Source: Gammaproteobacteria bacterium (GTDB taxonomy: Bacteria; Pseudomonadota; Gammaproteobacteria; Coxiellales; Coxiellaceae). Taken from it: a stretch of DNA of 34,545 bases. Shown piece by piece: positions 15,930-23,576 of this stretch. The stretch spans positions 1 through 34,545 of the forward strand of contig JAHFRQ010000019.1 of NCBI GenBank assembly GCA_023266215.1, in the 5' to 3' direction. Each line of letters opens with the position of its first letter. Within the stretch, counting starts at the first letter, position 1. The notes under the pieces are model-generated. The model did no database searches. It was not told the origin of the DNA and saw only the letters and a list, made by a program, of their open reading frames with translations. The translations under genes were made by a program, and so were the position numbers.

Positions 15930-16271
15930 TTAATCACGTCTCTTTTGAAGATTAAACGGTAACTGACTGATATTACTTTTATTTTCTGTTCCTTCTTTGA
16001 TTTTCGCAACGCCTTCTTTGCTCACTTCATCAATGCGAATAATAGAATGCATAGGAATATACGAGCGTTTAACGCCTTTAAATTCAGCGCGCAGCTTTTC
16101 TTCAGATGGATCGATAACAATCCCGGATTTCGTGTCTTGAAAAATAAGTTCTTCAATCTCGATAAAACCCATCAAGCTTTCTTCTGATAGATATTTTGAA
16201 TAAATCTCGTAAAGCTTGTCGTTTTGATAAAAAATAATCCGATAAATAATCGGGTGTTCTTTCTCTGTCAA
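15930..16271 (-). CDS. DUF1820 family protein
   Basis: Recognised by the DUF1820 pattern: IIYRIIFYQNDKLYEIYSK, GFIEIEELIF, VIDPSEEKLRAEFKGVKRSYIPMHSIIRIDEV. The family is common in gammaproteobacteria and its function is not known. It is a small cytoplasmic protein without motifs of catalysis. No ATG is available in-frame at the N-terminus. The TTG at 16271 is chosen because GAGGG lies 8 bases upstream and because family members begin close to the HP-x-YR segment. TTG at 16295 or GTG at 16292 would lengthen it by up to eight residues and overlap the DUF924 gene. It lies 10 bp after that gene on the same strand. Confidence 0.85.
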   Translation of the reverse strand: MTEKEHPIIYRIIFYQNDKLYEIYSKYLSEESLMGFIEIEELIFQDTKSGIVIDPSEEKLRAEFKGVKRSYIPMHSIIRIDEVSKEGVAKIKEGTENKSNISQLPFNLQKRRD

Positions 16272-16281
16272 AATAGTACCC

Positions 16282-16899
16282 TCAGTGTTCACCAATTTCT
16301 TTCAAATAGTCGATTTCTTCTTTCGTCGATTCCCGCCCTAGCGCAATATTGCGCTGCGGAAACCGGCCAAATCGCTGTATGACCGAATAGTGATGATTTG
16401 CGAACTTTAAAAAGCTATCGAAGATAACACGAGTCTCGGAAAATGCCAAATCCACGAGTGCGCGATAGGCCCTAACAGATTGCTCTTGATAACCCATTTT
16501 TTCAGAATGTAGCAATGGAAAGTAGTAAAAAACGCGCTCAATCAAGCTCAAAGAATGATCGGCTTCGTGACGCATGCCCTTTAAACAAATAGATAGCGCT
16601 TTGTCATCTTGATCAAAGGCTTTGGGAATGCCGCGGAAAATATGGCGCGCAAACTGATCCAGCAAAATAATCATCGCCAGCTGGCCATGTGGGCTCGATT
16701 CCCAATCCGCAAGCCTTCCTTCGATTGCCTCGTCCAACAGGCCGCTAAAGCGGGTTTTAATGCCCGCATCAATCTCTTTGTCTTCCCCAAACCAAACGCG
16801 AGCTCGGTGTTCTGAGGGGACAATGGTTTCTTCGACATGCCCAAACCAATACTTTAAGACCGCTTCATAAGGTGCTGGTGCTGTCGCTATATTTGTCAT
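16282..16899 (-). CDS. DUF924 family protein
   Basis: A helical TPR-like protein of the DUF924 family: VLKYWFGHVEE near the N-terminus, RVWFGEDKEID, GQLAMIILLDQFARHIFRG, YYFPLLHSEKMGYQEQSV, FANHHYSVIQRFGRFPQRNIALGR. These are the conserved family blocks; the function is unknown. It is soluble, with no signal peptide, and of normal length (205). The ATG has AGGGA about 10 bases upstream. It is the middle gene of a leftward cluster with the L,D-transpeptidase (18-bp gap) and the DUF1820 gene. Confidence 0.9.
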   Translation of the reverse strand: MTNIATAPAPYEAVLKYWFGHVEETIVPSEHRARVWFGEDKEIDAGIKTRFSGLLDEAIEGRLADWESSPHGQLAMIILLDQFARHIFRGIPKAFDQDDKALSICLKGMRHEADHSLSLIERVFYYFPLLHSEKMGYQEQSVRAYRALVDLAFSETRVIFDSFLKFANHHYSVIQRFGRFPQRNIALGRESTKEEIDYLKEIGEH

Positions 16900-16917
16900 T
16901 AATAAAATTCCCTGTGT

Positions 16918-17406
16918 TTATGCGCCATCTTCTTGTATATAAACACAATCTCCCACTTTGACGCAATCAAATAGCGCGATCATATCTTGGTTGCGCATGC
17001 GGATACAACCGTGGGAGCGAGGTATTCCGATATTTTTTTCGTCATGAGTGCCGTGGATGTAAATAAACCGCTGAAAAGTATCAACATCCCCCACTCTATT
17101 TTGATTTTTTTCAAGGCCGGAGAGCCACAAAATACGGGTTAAAATCCAATCCCGATCAGGGAATTGTTTTGCAAGCTCAGGGTTATAAATTTCGCCTGTA
17201 GGCCTGCGCGCTTTAAAAACAGTATTGATTGGCAGGCCCGCGCCAATTTTTGCGCGGATAATATGTTTTCCGCGCGGTGTTTGAAAACTATTTTTTTTCT
17301 CGCCACAGCCTTTTGCAGCTGATGAGATAGAATAAATTTTAATAATATTATTTTTGGAATCCAATAGACTGAGTGATTGCTTGGGGATATTGATTAGAAT
17401 TAGCAT
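16918..17406 (-). CDS. L,D-transpeptidase (YkuD family), no signal peptide
   Basis: A YkuD-fold enzyme. The catalytic block has HGT (His118) and SHGCIRM (His132, nucleophile Cys134, Arg136), as needed for 3-3 cross-linking of peptidoglycan or related peptide exchange. SAAKGCGEKKNSFQTPRGKH and NPELAKQFPDRDWILTRILWL are typical of a small proteobacterial subgroup. The start at 17406 (MLILINIPKQSLSLL) fits family N-termini. A longer frame from 17544 would overlap the DUF3800 start. There is no Sec signal, so it either uses another route or acts in the cytoplasm, perhaps on recycled muropeptides. The site before 17406 is weak. A promoter fits at 17436-17464. Confidence 0.88.
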   Translation of the reverse strand: MLILINIPKQSLSLLDSKNNIIKIYSISSAAKGCGEKKNSFQTPRGKHIIRAKIGAGLPINTVFKARRPTGEIYNPELAKQFPDRDWILTRILWLSGLEKNQNRVGDVDTFQRFIYIHGTHDEKNIGIPRSHGCIRMRNQDMIALFDCVKVGDCVYIQEDGA

Positions 17407-17435
17407 GTGAAAATCTCGCAACGTTACTACAGTGT

Positions 17436-17464
17436 ATTCTACGCTTGAAAAAAAATTATGGAAA
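17436..17464 (-). promoter_or_regulatory. Candidate promoter of the L,D-transpeptidase/DUF924/DUF1820 cluster
   Basis: Reading leftward, TTTCCA (17459-17464), a 17-bp spacer, then TAGAAT (17436-17441), about 30 bp before the ATG at 17406. Confidence 0.4.
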
Positions 17465-17490
17465 CACGAGGTTTCTTTTTCTTTTTGCAA

Positions 17491-17500
17491 GAGTATACTC
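17491..17500 (+). promoter_or_regulatory. Palindrome with a -10-like box before the DUF3800 gene
   Basis: GAGTATACTC is a perfect 10-bp palindrome. It contains TATACT (17494-17499), a plausible -10, 30 bp before the start codon. No good -35 was found. Confidence 0.35.
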
Positions 17501-17529
17501 GCCGCGGATATTAATTTTGAGGAGCTTTC

Positions 17530-18210
17530 ATGAGCGATACCCAATCATTTTATTTAGATGAATCAGGAGATTTAGGCTTTAAATTTGAGAACCAAGGAAC
17601 GCCACGTTACTTTGTAATCACAATATTGGCTTGCAAAAGCAAATCTACGATTGATCAATTTAAAAATGCCGTTAGAAAAACATTGAAAAACAAAGTTAAT
17701 CCAAAGGTAGCTGGCTCAAGAGAATTCAAAGGCACTCACACAGAATTAACGGCAAAGAAATATTTTTACCGGCAAATAGAAAGCTTAAATGATTGGCATG
17801 TTTATGGAATTGTTTTAGATAAATATAAATACAAAAATAAAATTAAAATACTGCCTCGTGAAAGTGAAATTTACAACTATCTTTCTAAAACACTATTGAT
17901 GAAAATTGATTTATCTGATATTAAGTCAAGATTTCTGCTGGTCGCCGATAAAAGAAATCAACGTGAAGCCAGTGGATTTACTAAATATATTTCCAGTTAC
18001 CTTGATGGAATATTACCAAAAAATTTTTTATACAGCGTAATTCATGAGGATTCGCACAAAGATCCACTTTTACAGTCTGTAGATTTATTTTGCTGGGGAA
18101 TACGCAAGTATTATGAACATCAAGACAAAACCTGGTTTTCATTGTATGAAAATAGACTGACTTTAATTGAAGCTGATGATATATTGAGACAAAAAAAAGA
18201 CGGTCCCTGA
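17530..18210 (+). CDS. DUF3800 domain protein
   Basis: The family signature is clear: an N-terminal FYLDESGDLGF (Asp10, Glu11, Asp14), a middle VADKRN strand, and a C-terminal HEDSHKDPLLQSVDLFCWG with conserved Ser, Gln and Asp. DUF3800 has an RNase H-like fold with acidic residues suited to metal-dependent nuclease chemistry. Members often lie in mobile or defence neighbourhoods, but no activity is firmly established. The ATG follows GAGGAG by five bases. It is transcribed away from the L,D-transpeptidase cluster and appears alone. Length is 226 residues. It may belong to acquired content along with the toxin-antitoxin modules downstream. Confidence 0.85.
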   Translation: MSDTQSFYLDESGDLGFKFENQGTPRYFVITILACKSKSTIDQFKNAVRKTLKNKVNPKVAGSREFKGTHTELTAKKYFYRQIESLNDWHVYGIVLDKYKYKNKIKILPRESEIYNYLSKTLLMKIDLSDIKSRFLLVADKRNQREASGFTKYISSYLDGILPKNFLYSVIHEDSHKDPLLQSVDLFCWGIRKYYEHQDKTWFSLYENRLTLIEADDILRQKKDGP

Positions 18211-18343
18211 AGCGTGTGGTTCCTACCTTCGAATCCAATCTATGAAAGGAATCCAGTAAGCACGCAGCAGGTCTTACCCGTCTACAGAGCAATTATAATC
18301 AATCGAAAAAAAAGGTCAAGGGGTATTTACAAAATTCTACAAA
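18211..18343. other. Convergent gap with an imperfect long stem
   Basis: GCGTG at 18211 onward and CACGC near 18263 are complementary, as are GGTTCCT and AGGAATCC inside them. This gives an imperfect stem-loop just after the DUF3800 stop. No T-run follows. It contains TTCGAATCC, which resembles a tRNA T-loop, but no pairing T-stem or other tRNA arms exist. Confidence 0.35.
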
Positions 18344-19258
18344 TTAGCATAACAACCTCAATATATTAAGATCCGCGCTATTCGGCTCCATAACCGTTAC
18401 ATTATCCCAACTGCGCAGCCAAGTTAATTGGCGTTTGGCTAATTGGCGTGTTGCAGCAATTGCCTTTTGTCGCATGGTTTCAAAATCAGTTTTGCCATCT
18501 AAATATTCCCAAACTTGTCGATAACCTACCATGCGCATCGCTGTCATATCAGCCTGTAAATCAGCTCTATCATGCAATTTTTTAACCTCATCAATCAATC
18601 CTGCTGCCAGCATTTTATCAAATCGTTGTTCAATGCGAGTATGCAGCCACGCGCGATCTTCTGGAATTAACGCAATTAATTTAATATTAAAATTATTGAT
18701 ATAAGCATTGTGTGGCGCTGCATGGAATGATGAAATAGGTTTTCCGGTTAGTAAATAAACTTCTAATGCGCGCTGAATTCGCTGCGGGTCTTGTGGTTTT
18801 ATTTTTGATGCTGCTATCGGATCTATTTTTTGTAGTCGCTCATATAATTTTTCCAAACCCAGTTCTTTTATTTCTTGATCTAATGTTTTTCGAATATTTT
18901 TATCGGCCAGAGGCAATTCCGCTAAGCCGTATAATAATTTGTGAAAATACAGCATTGTGCCACCCACTAACAACGGCGTATGATTTTTTGCAATAATTTC
19001 TTTTATTTTTATCTCTGCGTCTTTACAAAACTCTCCCGTTGAATAAGACTCAGTGGGATCAATTAAATTAATCAGATGGTGCGGCGCCTTTTGTAATTCG
19101 GCAGCCGTTGGTTTTCCCGTGCCAATATCCATGGTTTTATACACCATAGCAGAATCCACACTGATGATTTCAGCGGGCATTTTCTCAACGAGCGAAATCG
19201 CCAAATCCGTTTTACCTGACGCCGTTGGACCCATGATGCAAATAATTGTGTTTTTCAT
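18344..19258 (-). CDS. miaA: tRNA dimethylallyltransferase MiaA
   Basis: Transfers a dimethylallyl group to A37 of tRNAs that read codons beginning with U. The P-loop GPTASGKT lies at residues 10-17. It is followed by SVDSAMVYKTMDIGTGKPT, the GGTMLYF motif and the C-terminal TRQLAKRQLTWLR, all typical of MiaA. The ATG at 19258 gives the standard N-terminus MKNTIICIMGPT and 304 residues; the longer frame adds 16 non-conserved residues reaching toward phhA. It is transcribed divergently from phhA across a 59-bp gap. The usual partner hfq is not adjacent. Confidence 0.96.
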   Translation of the reverse strand: MKNTIICIMGPTASGKTDLAISLVEKMPAEIISVDSAMVYKTMDIGTGKPTAAELQKAPHHLINLIDPTESYSTGEFCKDAEIKIKEIIAKNHTPLLVGGTMLYFHKLLYGLAELPLADKNIRKTLDQEIKELGLEKLYERLQKIDPIAASKIKPQDPQRIQRALEVYLLTGKPISSFHAAPHNAYINNFNIKLIALIPEDRAWLHTRIEQRFDKMLAAGLIDEVKKLHDRADLQADMTAMRMVGYRQVWEYLDGKTDFETMRQKAIAATRQLAKRQLTWLRSWDNVTVMEPNSADLNILRLLC

Positions 19259-19282
19259 GATCGCTAAGTTCTCAGATTTAGG

Positions 19283-19288
19283 TATAAT
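19283..19288 (+). promoter_or_regulatory. -10 box of phhA
   Basis: A perfect TATAAT 29 bp before the phhA start; the -35 is weak. Confidence 0.4.
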
Positions 19289-19317
19289 CGTCAATAAATT
19301 AATCAAAAGAGTGGGTT

Positions 19318-20088
19318 ATGACTAACTACATTGCTAAGTTTCCTGATAAAAACGGTCTCATTGATTGGTCAGACACTGAAAATAAGACCTGGGAAAAGCT
19401 TATTGTGCGACAAACAGAGGTTGTGCAAAATCGAGCTTGTGATGAATTTATCGCGGGATTGGCGGAATTAAATTTATCGATTAAATCTGTTCCGCAATTA
19501 TCCGATGTAAATAAAGTGTTTAAAAAAACAGGTTGGAAAATGGTGCCGGTCACAGGTACGGTGCAAATTAGCGAATTCTTTACGATGCTTAAAAACAGGG
19601 AATTTCCGGTTGCCAATTTTATTCGCATTCCAGAAGAATTAGATTATCTACAACAACCTGATATTTTTCATGAATTATTTGGTCACGGGCCATTATTATT
19701 AAATCAACACTATGCGGATTTTATGCAATGGTATGGCAGCATGGCATTAACATTTACACCTAAAAAAAGAAAAATTTTAAGTCGACTATTTTGGTACACA
19801 ATTGAATTTGGATTATTAAAAACAGCCAAAGGCCTTCGAATTTTAGGCGGCGGCATATTATCATCGTTTGAAGAAACGATATTCTGCCTTGAATCTGCAA
19901 AGCCCAAAAGACACCCATTTGAATTAGTCACAGTGCTAAAAACAGATTACGATTATCAAAGTATTCAGCCTAATTATTTTATTTTAGATAATTTTGAAAA
20001 ATTATTTGAACTTCAAAATGATAAACTACTATTAAAATTAATTGATATTAATGATGAGGATATTCAGGAAACGTTTATTAATTGCTGA
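19318..20088 (+). CDS. phhA: Phenylalanine-4-hydroxylase
   Basis: A pterin- and iron-dependent monooxygenase converting phenylalanine to tyrosine. The bacterial monomeric form is clear from WKMVPVTGTVQISEFF, FPVANFIR and the iron-binding FHELFGHGPLL. The facial triad is His118, His123 and Glu163. Length (256 residues) is normal. The Shine-Dalgarno is modest (GAGTGGG). Its cofactor-recycling partner phhB lies 1.5 kb downstream on the same strand rather than directly adjacent, because an AbiE-type cassette is placed between them. In related intracellular bacteria the enzyme is linked to tyrosine supply and pigment formation; that role is not shown here. Confidence 0.95.
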   Translation: MTNYIAKFPDKNGLIDWSDTENKTWEKLIVRQTEVVQNRACDEFIAGLAELNLSIKSVPQLSDVNKVFKKTGWKMVPVTGTVQISEFFTMLKNREFPVANFIRIPEELDYLQQPDIFHELFGHGPLLLNQHYADFMQWYGSMALTFTPKKRKILSRLFWYTIEFGLLKTAKGLRILGGGILSSFEETIFCLESAKPKRHPFELVTVLKTDYDYQSIQPNYFILDNFEKLFELQNDKLLLKLIDINDEDIQETFINC

Positions 20089-20130
20089 TTAATCTCACCC
20101 AGTCCGCCGGACCTCTTCTTCAGCTAATAC

Positions 20131-20169
20131 TGGACAGAATCCCTCATTATGCTATAATTTATATGTCCA
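20131..20169 (+). promoter_or_regulatory. AbiE promoter with flanking inverted repeat
   Basis: TGGACA (20131-20136), a 16-bp spacer and extended -10 TGC-TATAAT (20153-20158). TGTCCA at 20164-20169 is the inverse of the -35 box, so a TGGACA/TGTCCA inverted repeat brackets the -10. AbiEi proteins are known to repress their own promoters through inverted repeats, so this is a candidate operator. A shorter palindrome GTCCG-C-CGGAC lies just upstream at 20102-20112. Confidence 0.55.
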
Positions 20170-20189
20170 TTGTTGGTTACAGGAAAATA

Positions 20190-20600
20190 ATGAAAGTAAA
20201 ATTCGAAAAAAGCATTACATTCAATGTGTTAAGGAGAATTCAAACCTTAAGGAGTGACGTCATTTTACGCTCAGACATTAAGAATATTGCTGCGCCACGA
20301 CAAATAACTCGCGCCTTAAATAGGCTGACTCAAATGGAATTTCTAGTAAAACTAGGTTATGGTGTATATGCAAAATTAGCCAAATCAGAAATTGCTAAAA
20401 CAACCTATCTTATAAATGGCCCACTTCCAACAATGCGCGCGGCATTAACACGATTGAATATTCGCTGGGAAGCATCCAATGAAGAGCGTGATTATCAAGC
20501 AGGAAAATCAACACAAATTCCGATTGATCCTTCAACGAAATTAAAAGACCGCTTTCGTCGCGAACTGAAATATAAAAATATGGAATTAAAACGTGCATAA
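20190..20600 (+). CDS. AbiEi-like antitoxin / DUF6088 protein
   Basis: Probable antitoxin and repressor of a type IV toxin-antitoxin pair. The ATG at 20190 follows AGGA by five bases; the longer frame begins within phhA and lacks a site. The N-terminal ~65 residues form a winged-helix-like block (ILRSDIKNIAAPRQITRALNRLTQMEFLVKLGYGVYAKL) as in the DUF6088/AbiEi family. The basic C-terminus (KDRFRRELKYKNMELKR) is typical. It is 136 residues, shorter than AbiEi proteins of about 200, in keeping with the DUF6088 variant. Its end overlaps the AbiEii gene by eight bases. Confidence 0.8.
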   Translation: MKVKFEKSITFNVLRRIQTLRSDVILRSDIKNIAAPRQITRALNRLTQMEFLVKLGYGVYAKLAKSEIAKTTYLINGPLPTMRAALTRLNIRWEASNEERDYQAGKSTQIPIDPSTKLKDRFRRELKYKNMELKRA

Positions 20601-21549
20601 CCCAATCAATCAATCACAATTAAAAGAGATGATTTCTGTTACTGCTGAAAATTTAAATATTAAGCATCCGTCAATTATAGAAAAAGATTATTATGTTACA
20701 CAGCTTATTCATGTCTTTTCTAAAATTGAAAGCGATTTTTTTCGATTAACATTTTCTGGCGGGACCTGCTTAGCAAAGGCTCATAAAATAGTGAAACGTA
20801 TGTCAGAAGATATTGATTTTAAAATTCAAATAAAAAATGATGATACCAAATTTAGTAAAAATCAACTGCTAAAAGAATTGAAAAAATTTCGATCTCAAAT
20901 TACATCTGCCCTTTCACTGCCCGGTCTAACGGTCGGCAATACATCCGTGCGAAATGAAGGGCGATATTCCCACGTGGAATTAACTTACCCCGCTTTATTT
21001 GCAACAAATGAAACGTTAAGGCCTCATCTTTTGCTTGAATTTACATTATCTGATGTGCGGCTTTCAACTAAAAATGAATCCATCAAAACACTCATCGAGG
21101 ATAGCCTAAATATTGAAATATCCGAAGCAATATCTATTAATTGCGTATCAGTTGTTGAGACTGCGATTGAAAAGTGGGTTGCATTAACTCGAAGAATTGG
21201 CGCAATTGAACGACAATATTATCCTGATGATCCGACAATGATAAGGCATCTTTATGATCTTAATGCAATAGAACGCGCCGGAAAAATCAGCGCTCAATTT
21301 TTTGATCTTTCAAGAGTTATTATTAATCAGGATGCAGCTCAATTTAAAAACCAATACCCAGAATATTTCATTAATTCAAGCGCCGAAATTCAAAAATCAC
21401 TGACGATTCTCAGAAACAAAAAATTATGGGAAGAAAGATATCAAACATTTGTTGATGTGATGGTTTACGACAAGTCGGCAATACCCGTATATGATAATGC
21501 GATGCAATTACTAGAAACGCTAAGTAAAAAAATTATTAAAAATTTATAG
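20593..21549 (+). CDS. AbiEii-type nucleotidyltransferase toxin
   Basis: A predicted nucleotidyltransferase toxin of the AbiEii/AbiGii family. The polymerase-beta-like motif I is FSGGTCLAKAH (Ser55-Gly56-Gly57-Thr58), followed by the metal ligands in RMSEDIDF (Asp73, Asp75). SVVETAIEKWVALTRR and RHLYDLNAI are further family motifs. Studied AbiEii toxins act on GTP or tRNA and stop growth, often after phage infection; the exact target here is unknown. Length is 318 residues. It overlaps its antitoxin by eight bases. The phhB Shine-Dalgarno (AAGGAG) begins only about 7 bp after its stop, so the AbiE promoter probably also drives phhB. Confidence 0.88.
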   Translation: MHNPINQSQLKEMISVTAENLNIKHPSIIEKDYYVTQLIHVFSKIESDFFRLTFSGGTCLAKAHKIVKRMSEDIDFKIQIKNDDTKFSKNQLLKELKKFRSQITSALSLPGLTVGNTSVRNEGRYSHVELTYPALFATNETLRPHLLLEFTLSDVRLSTKNESIKTLIEDSLNIEISEAISINCVSVVETAIEKWVALTRRIGAIERQYYPDDPTMIRHLYDLNAIERAGKISAQFFDLSRVIINQDAAQFKNQYPEYFINSSAEIQKSLTILRNKKLWEERYQTFVDVMVYDKSAIPVYDNAMQLLETLSKKIIKNL

Positions 21550-21566
21550 GCCACAAGGAGAACACT

Positions 21567-21884
21567 ATGACCGAACACTGCGAAAGCTGCCACATTGGCA
21601 TGCCCACTTTATCGGATGCTGAAATTAAAAAACAATTGTCAGAATTACTGGGCTGGTCTCATGATGCAAATAACAAATTAATTCAAAAAACATATGAATT
21701 TAAGGGTTATTATCAAGTCATGGCATTCGTCAATGCCATTGCTTGGATGGCGCATCAAGAAAAGCACCATCCCGATTTGCATGTCAGCTACAATAAAGTC
21801 ATCGTTCAATACCAAACGCATGAAGCCTCCGGCGTGACCAAAAACGATATTATTTGCGCAAAATTAGTTGAAAAGCTGATGTGA
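21567..21884 (+). CDS. phhB: Pterin-4-alpha-carbinolamine dehydratase
   Basis: Dehydrates 4a-hydroxytetrahydropterin, the first step in recycling the cofactor used by phenylalanine hydroxylase. WSHDANNKLIQKTYEFKGYYQVMAF is the typical start, and the active-site HHPDLHVSYNKV (His67, His68) is complete, with THEASGVTKNDI at the end. An N-terminal CESCHIG segment carries two cysteines and precedes the family core. Length (105 residues) is normal. AAGGAG lies six bases before the ATG. It is separated from phhA by the AbiE cassette. Confidence 0.95.
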   Translation: MTEHCESCHIGMPTLSDAEIKKQLSELLGWSHDANNKLIQKTYEFKGYYQVMAFVNAIAWMAHQEKHHPDLHVSYNKVIVQYQTHEASGVTKNDIICAKLVEKLM

Positions 21885-21908
21885 TTTTATCAAGCGCGAG
21901 TATCAAAA

Positions 21909-23255
21909 ATGAGAAATGATAGGCCCATTATTCTGGCTGACCTTGAAGCGATCTTTTATAGATCTTCAACTGATACGCCAGGAAAGTGCGATATTGCATT
22001 GTCTCTTGATTTTGATAGATTGATTAATGAAGTAATTGGGCTTCTGCCAGAAAATAAAGAAATACATCTTGTTTTATTTTCAAAACAATCAATGACCGAA
22101 GAAAAAATAACAATGCACAATAAATCATATTTTTTAAATGATGTCATCGGATTTTTAAAAAGCAAGAAATTTAATAACCCTATTCAAGTAGGTTGCTTTT
22201 TAAAAACGCTTTCCACTACTACTTTTGATTTTTCTGATTTTTCTGATTTTTCTGCATATCAACACAATATTAATTTTACTGAAACAGAATTAAAGACAGA
22301 ATTAAAGCAGGCGCTGGTCATTTCAGACAATCATGAAATATTAGAAAAAGCATTAAATATGGCGCATAAAACTGTTTTTATTTCAGAAAAAATAGTCAAT
22401 CCGGGTGAGTTGTTTCTTATTCATCATCACCCCGTAAAAAATTTTATTAGAAAAAACTGTAATAGTACCCACCAAGTTCTTTTGTCTATTGATTTTGACA
22501 ATACATTGGCACTAAGGAATTATCGTGAAAACCCAGCCATTATTGAATTAATTAAGCAATATACCCATTTAAAAAATATTGCTGGATTTGAATTAAAGCT
22601 TATTATAACAACAGCCCGAAGTTTAGGCAAAGAAAAAATCCTTCCAAATGGATGTCTTTTCTCTATTAAAAATTTTATGGATAAATTTCATGGAATACTT
22701 CCTTTGAATTATGACGACACTATTTTTTTAGGTTATCTTCCAGAATCATTGCCTGAGCCAGTATGGGGGCAAGCGAAAGCATTCGCATTACTTGAAAGGC
22801 TGATCAATAATTCATGCCTTCACATTATTCATGTTGATGATGCGCCTGAAGAGAAAAAATTTTTTGATTTTCTAAAGGAATATGCGGAGGGAAAACGGGG
22901 CTTAGCTAATGTTATCGCTGCCATTGGGGGTTTTAGCTACCCCATCAATTCTGGCGAGCGTGAAAAAACAATAGCACTGTTTCTGAGCACGCCAATGGAA
23001 GTGATGTTTGATGCGATAAATAGGCTTCACTTTATTCAGGTATGCCTAGAGCAACCAGTGCATCAATCAATGATCGAGTATTCTCATGACATTGAAGAAT
23101 GGACAAAGCCGTTTACGCCGCTCGCATTACAACTTTCCGGGAGATCAAGCCCTGGTTTTTTTGAATTACCCCAGGAATATGAGCCTGTCAAACTAGATGG
23201 CCCAAAAGATACCGATCAATCATGCGCTGCGTCTGTTTTGCCGGTAAATAAATAA
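21909..23255 (+). CDS. Tandem HAD-like protein, one active and one degenerate domain
   Basis: A 448-residue protein without a named family. The second half has a full HAD motif set: LLSIDFDNTLAL (Asp195, Asp197, Thr199), LIITTAR (Thr234/Thr235), a candidate motif III Lys290 in GQAKAF, and HVDDAPEEKKFFD (Asp310, Asp311). The first half has a similar order but lost residues: IILADLEAIFYR (only Asp11), LVLFSKQ, and ALVISDNHEILEKALNMA (Asp140). This suggests a duplicated HAD fold with one dead copy. No signal peptide is present. The C-terminal ~60 residues are Pro/Ser-rich. A 9-bp repeat encodes FSDFSDFS. Substrate unknown; a secreted effector phosphatase is possible. The start site is weak (GCGAG). 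The 3' end overlaps the convergent ferritin-like gene by 40 bp. Confidence 0.65.
   Translation: MRNDRPIILADLEAIFYRSSTDTPGKCDIALSLDFDRLINEVIGLLPENKEIHLVLFSKQSMTEEKITMHNKSYFLNDVIGFLKSKKFNNPIQVGCFLKTLSTTTFDFSDFSDFSAYQHNINFTETELKTELKQALVISDNHEILEKALNMAHKTVFISEKIVNPGELFLIHHHPVKNFIRKNCNSTHQVLLSIDFDNTLALRNYRENPAIIELIKQYTHLKNIAGFELKLIITTARSLGKEKILPNGCLFSIKNFMDKFHGILPLNYDDTIFLGYLPESLPEPVWGQAKAFALLERLINNSCLHIIHVDDAPEEKKFFDFLKEYAEGKRGLANVIAAIGGFSYPINSGEREKTIALFLSTPMEVMFDAINRLHFIQVCLEQPVHQSMIEYSHDIEEWTKPFTPLALQLSGRSSPGFFELPQEYEPVKLDGPKDTDQSCAASVLPVNK
22227..22253 (+). repeat. 9-bp perfect tandem triplication
   Basis: GATTTTTCT three times in a row, in-frame, encoding DFS repeats between the two HAD-like halves. 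Confidence 0.9.
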
Positions 23256-23506
23256 TCTTTTAATTCTTTATCGAATCGCGGATCGTGCATGCGAATCCAC
23301 TCAAGCACCATTGCAGCATGCTCTTTTTCTTCATCGCGATTGTGCGCAAGAATTTTAGCAAGCGCTGGATCTTTGCAAGCATCAACGCGTTGATTGTACC
23401 AATCGACGGCTTCCAATTCTTCCATCAATGACTCAATCGCGCGATGCATATCGCGTGTTTCGTCTGACAATTCATTGATCGGCTCATGATATCCTTCGTG
23501 TGACAT
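23216..23506 (-). CDS. Encapsulated-ferritin-like (EncFtn) protein
   Basis: Closely resembles the EncFtn family described from Rhodospirillum rubrum: EELEAVDWYNQRVDA, ILAHNRDEEKEHAAMVLEWIR and the LKDYLFT tail segment. Iron ligands are expected among Glu29, Glu30, Glu32, Glu60, Glu62 and His63. EncFtn proteins form annular decamers that oxidise iron for storage inside encapsulin shells. This copy is only 96 residues, ends at GKTDAAHD and shows no encapsulin-targeting peptide. No encapsulin gene lies in the window. The ATG follows AGGGA by about seven bases. It is divergent from a lipoprotein gene, and its 3' end overlaps the HAD protein gene by 40 bp. Confidence 0.9.
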   Translation of the reverse strand: MSHEGYHEPINELSDETRDMHRAIESLMEELEAVDWYNQRVDACKDPALAKILAHNRDEEKEHAAMVLEWIRMHDPRFDKELKDYLFTGKTDAAHD

Positions 23507-23539
23507 AAACTATTCCCTTTTGATTTTCTAAAGTTCATA

Positions 23540-23545
23540 TATAAT
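23540..23545 (+). promoter_or_regulatory. -10 box of the lipoprotein gene in a divergent promoter gap
   Basis: TATAAT 32 bp before the start codon at 23577. The 70-bp gap also has to serve the divergent ferritin-like gene, whose -10 probably overlaps (TATATA on the minus strand). No -35 is clear for either gene. Confidence 0.4.
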
Positions 23546-23576
23546 AGCGGGAACACACTCACCAAGGAAGGCTGAC

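Noticed and set aside
18215-18265. tRNA-like T-loop (TTCGAATCC) after the DUF3800 gene
   Set aside because: No complementary T-stem, anticodon arm or acceptor stem can be formed on either strand; only an imperfect long stem remains.
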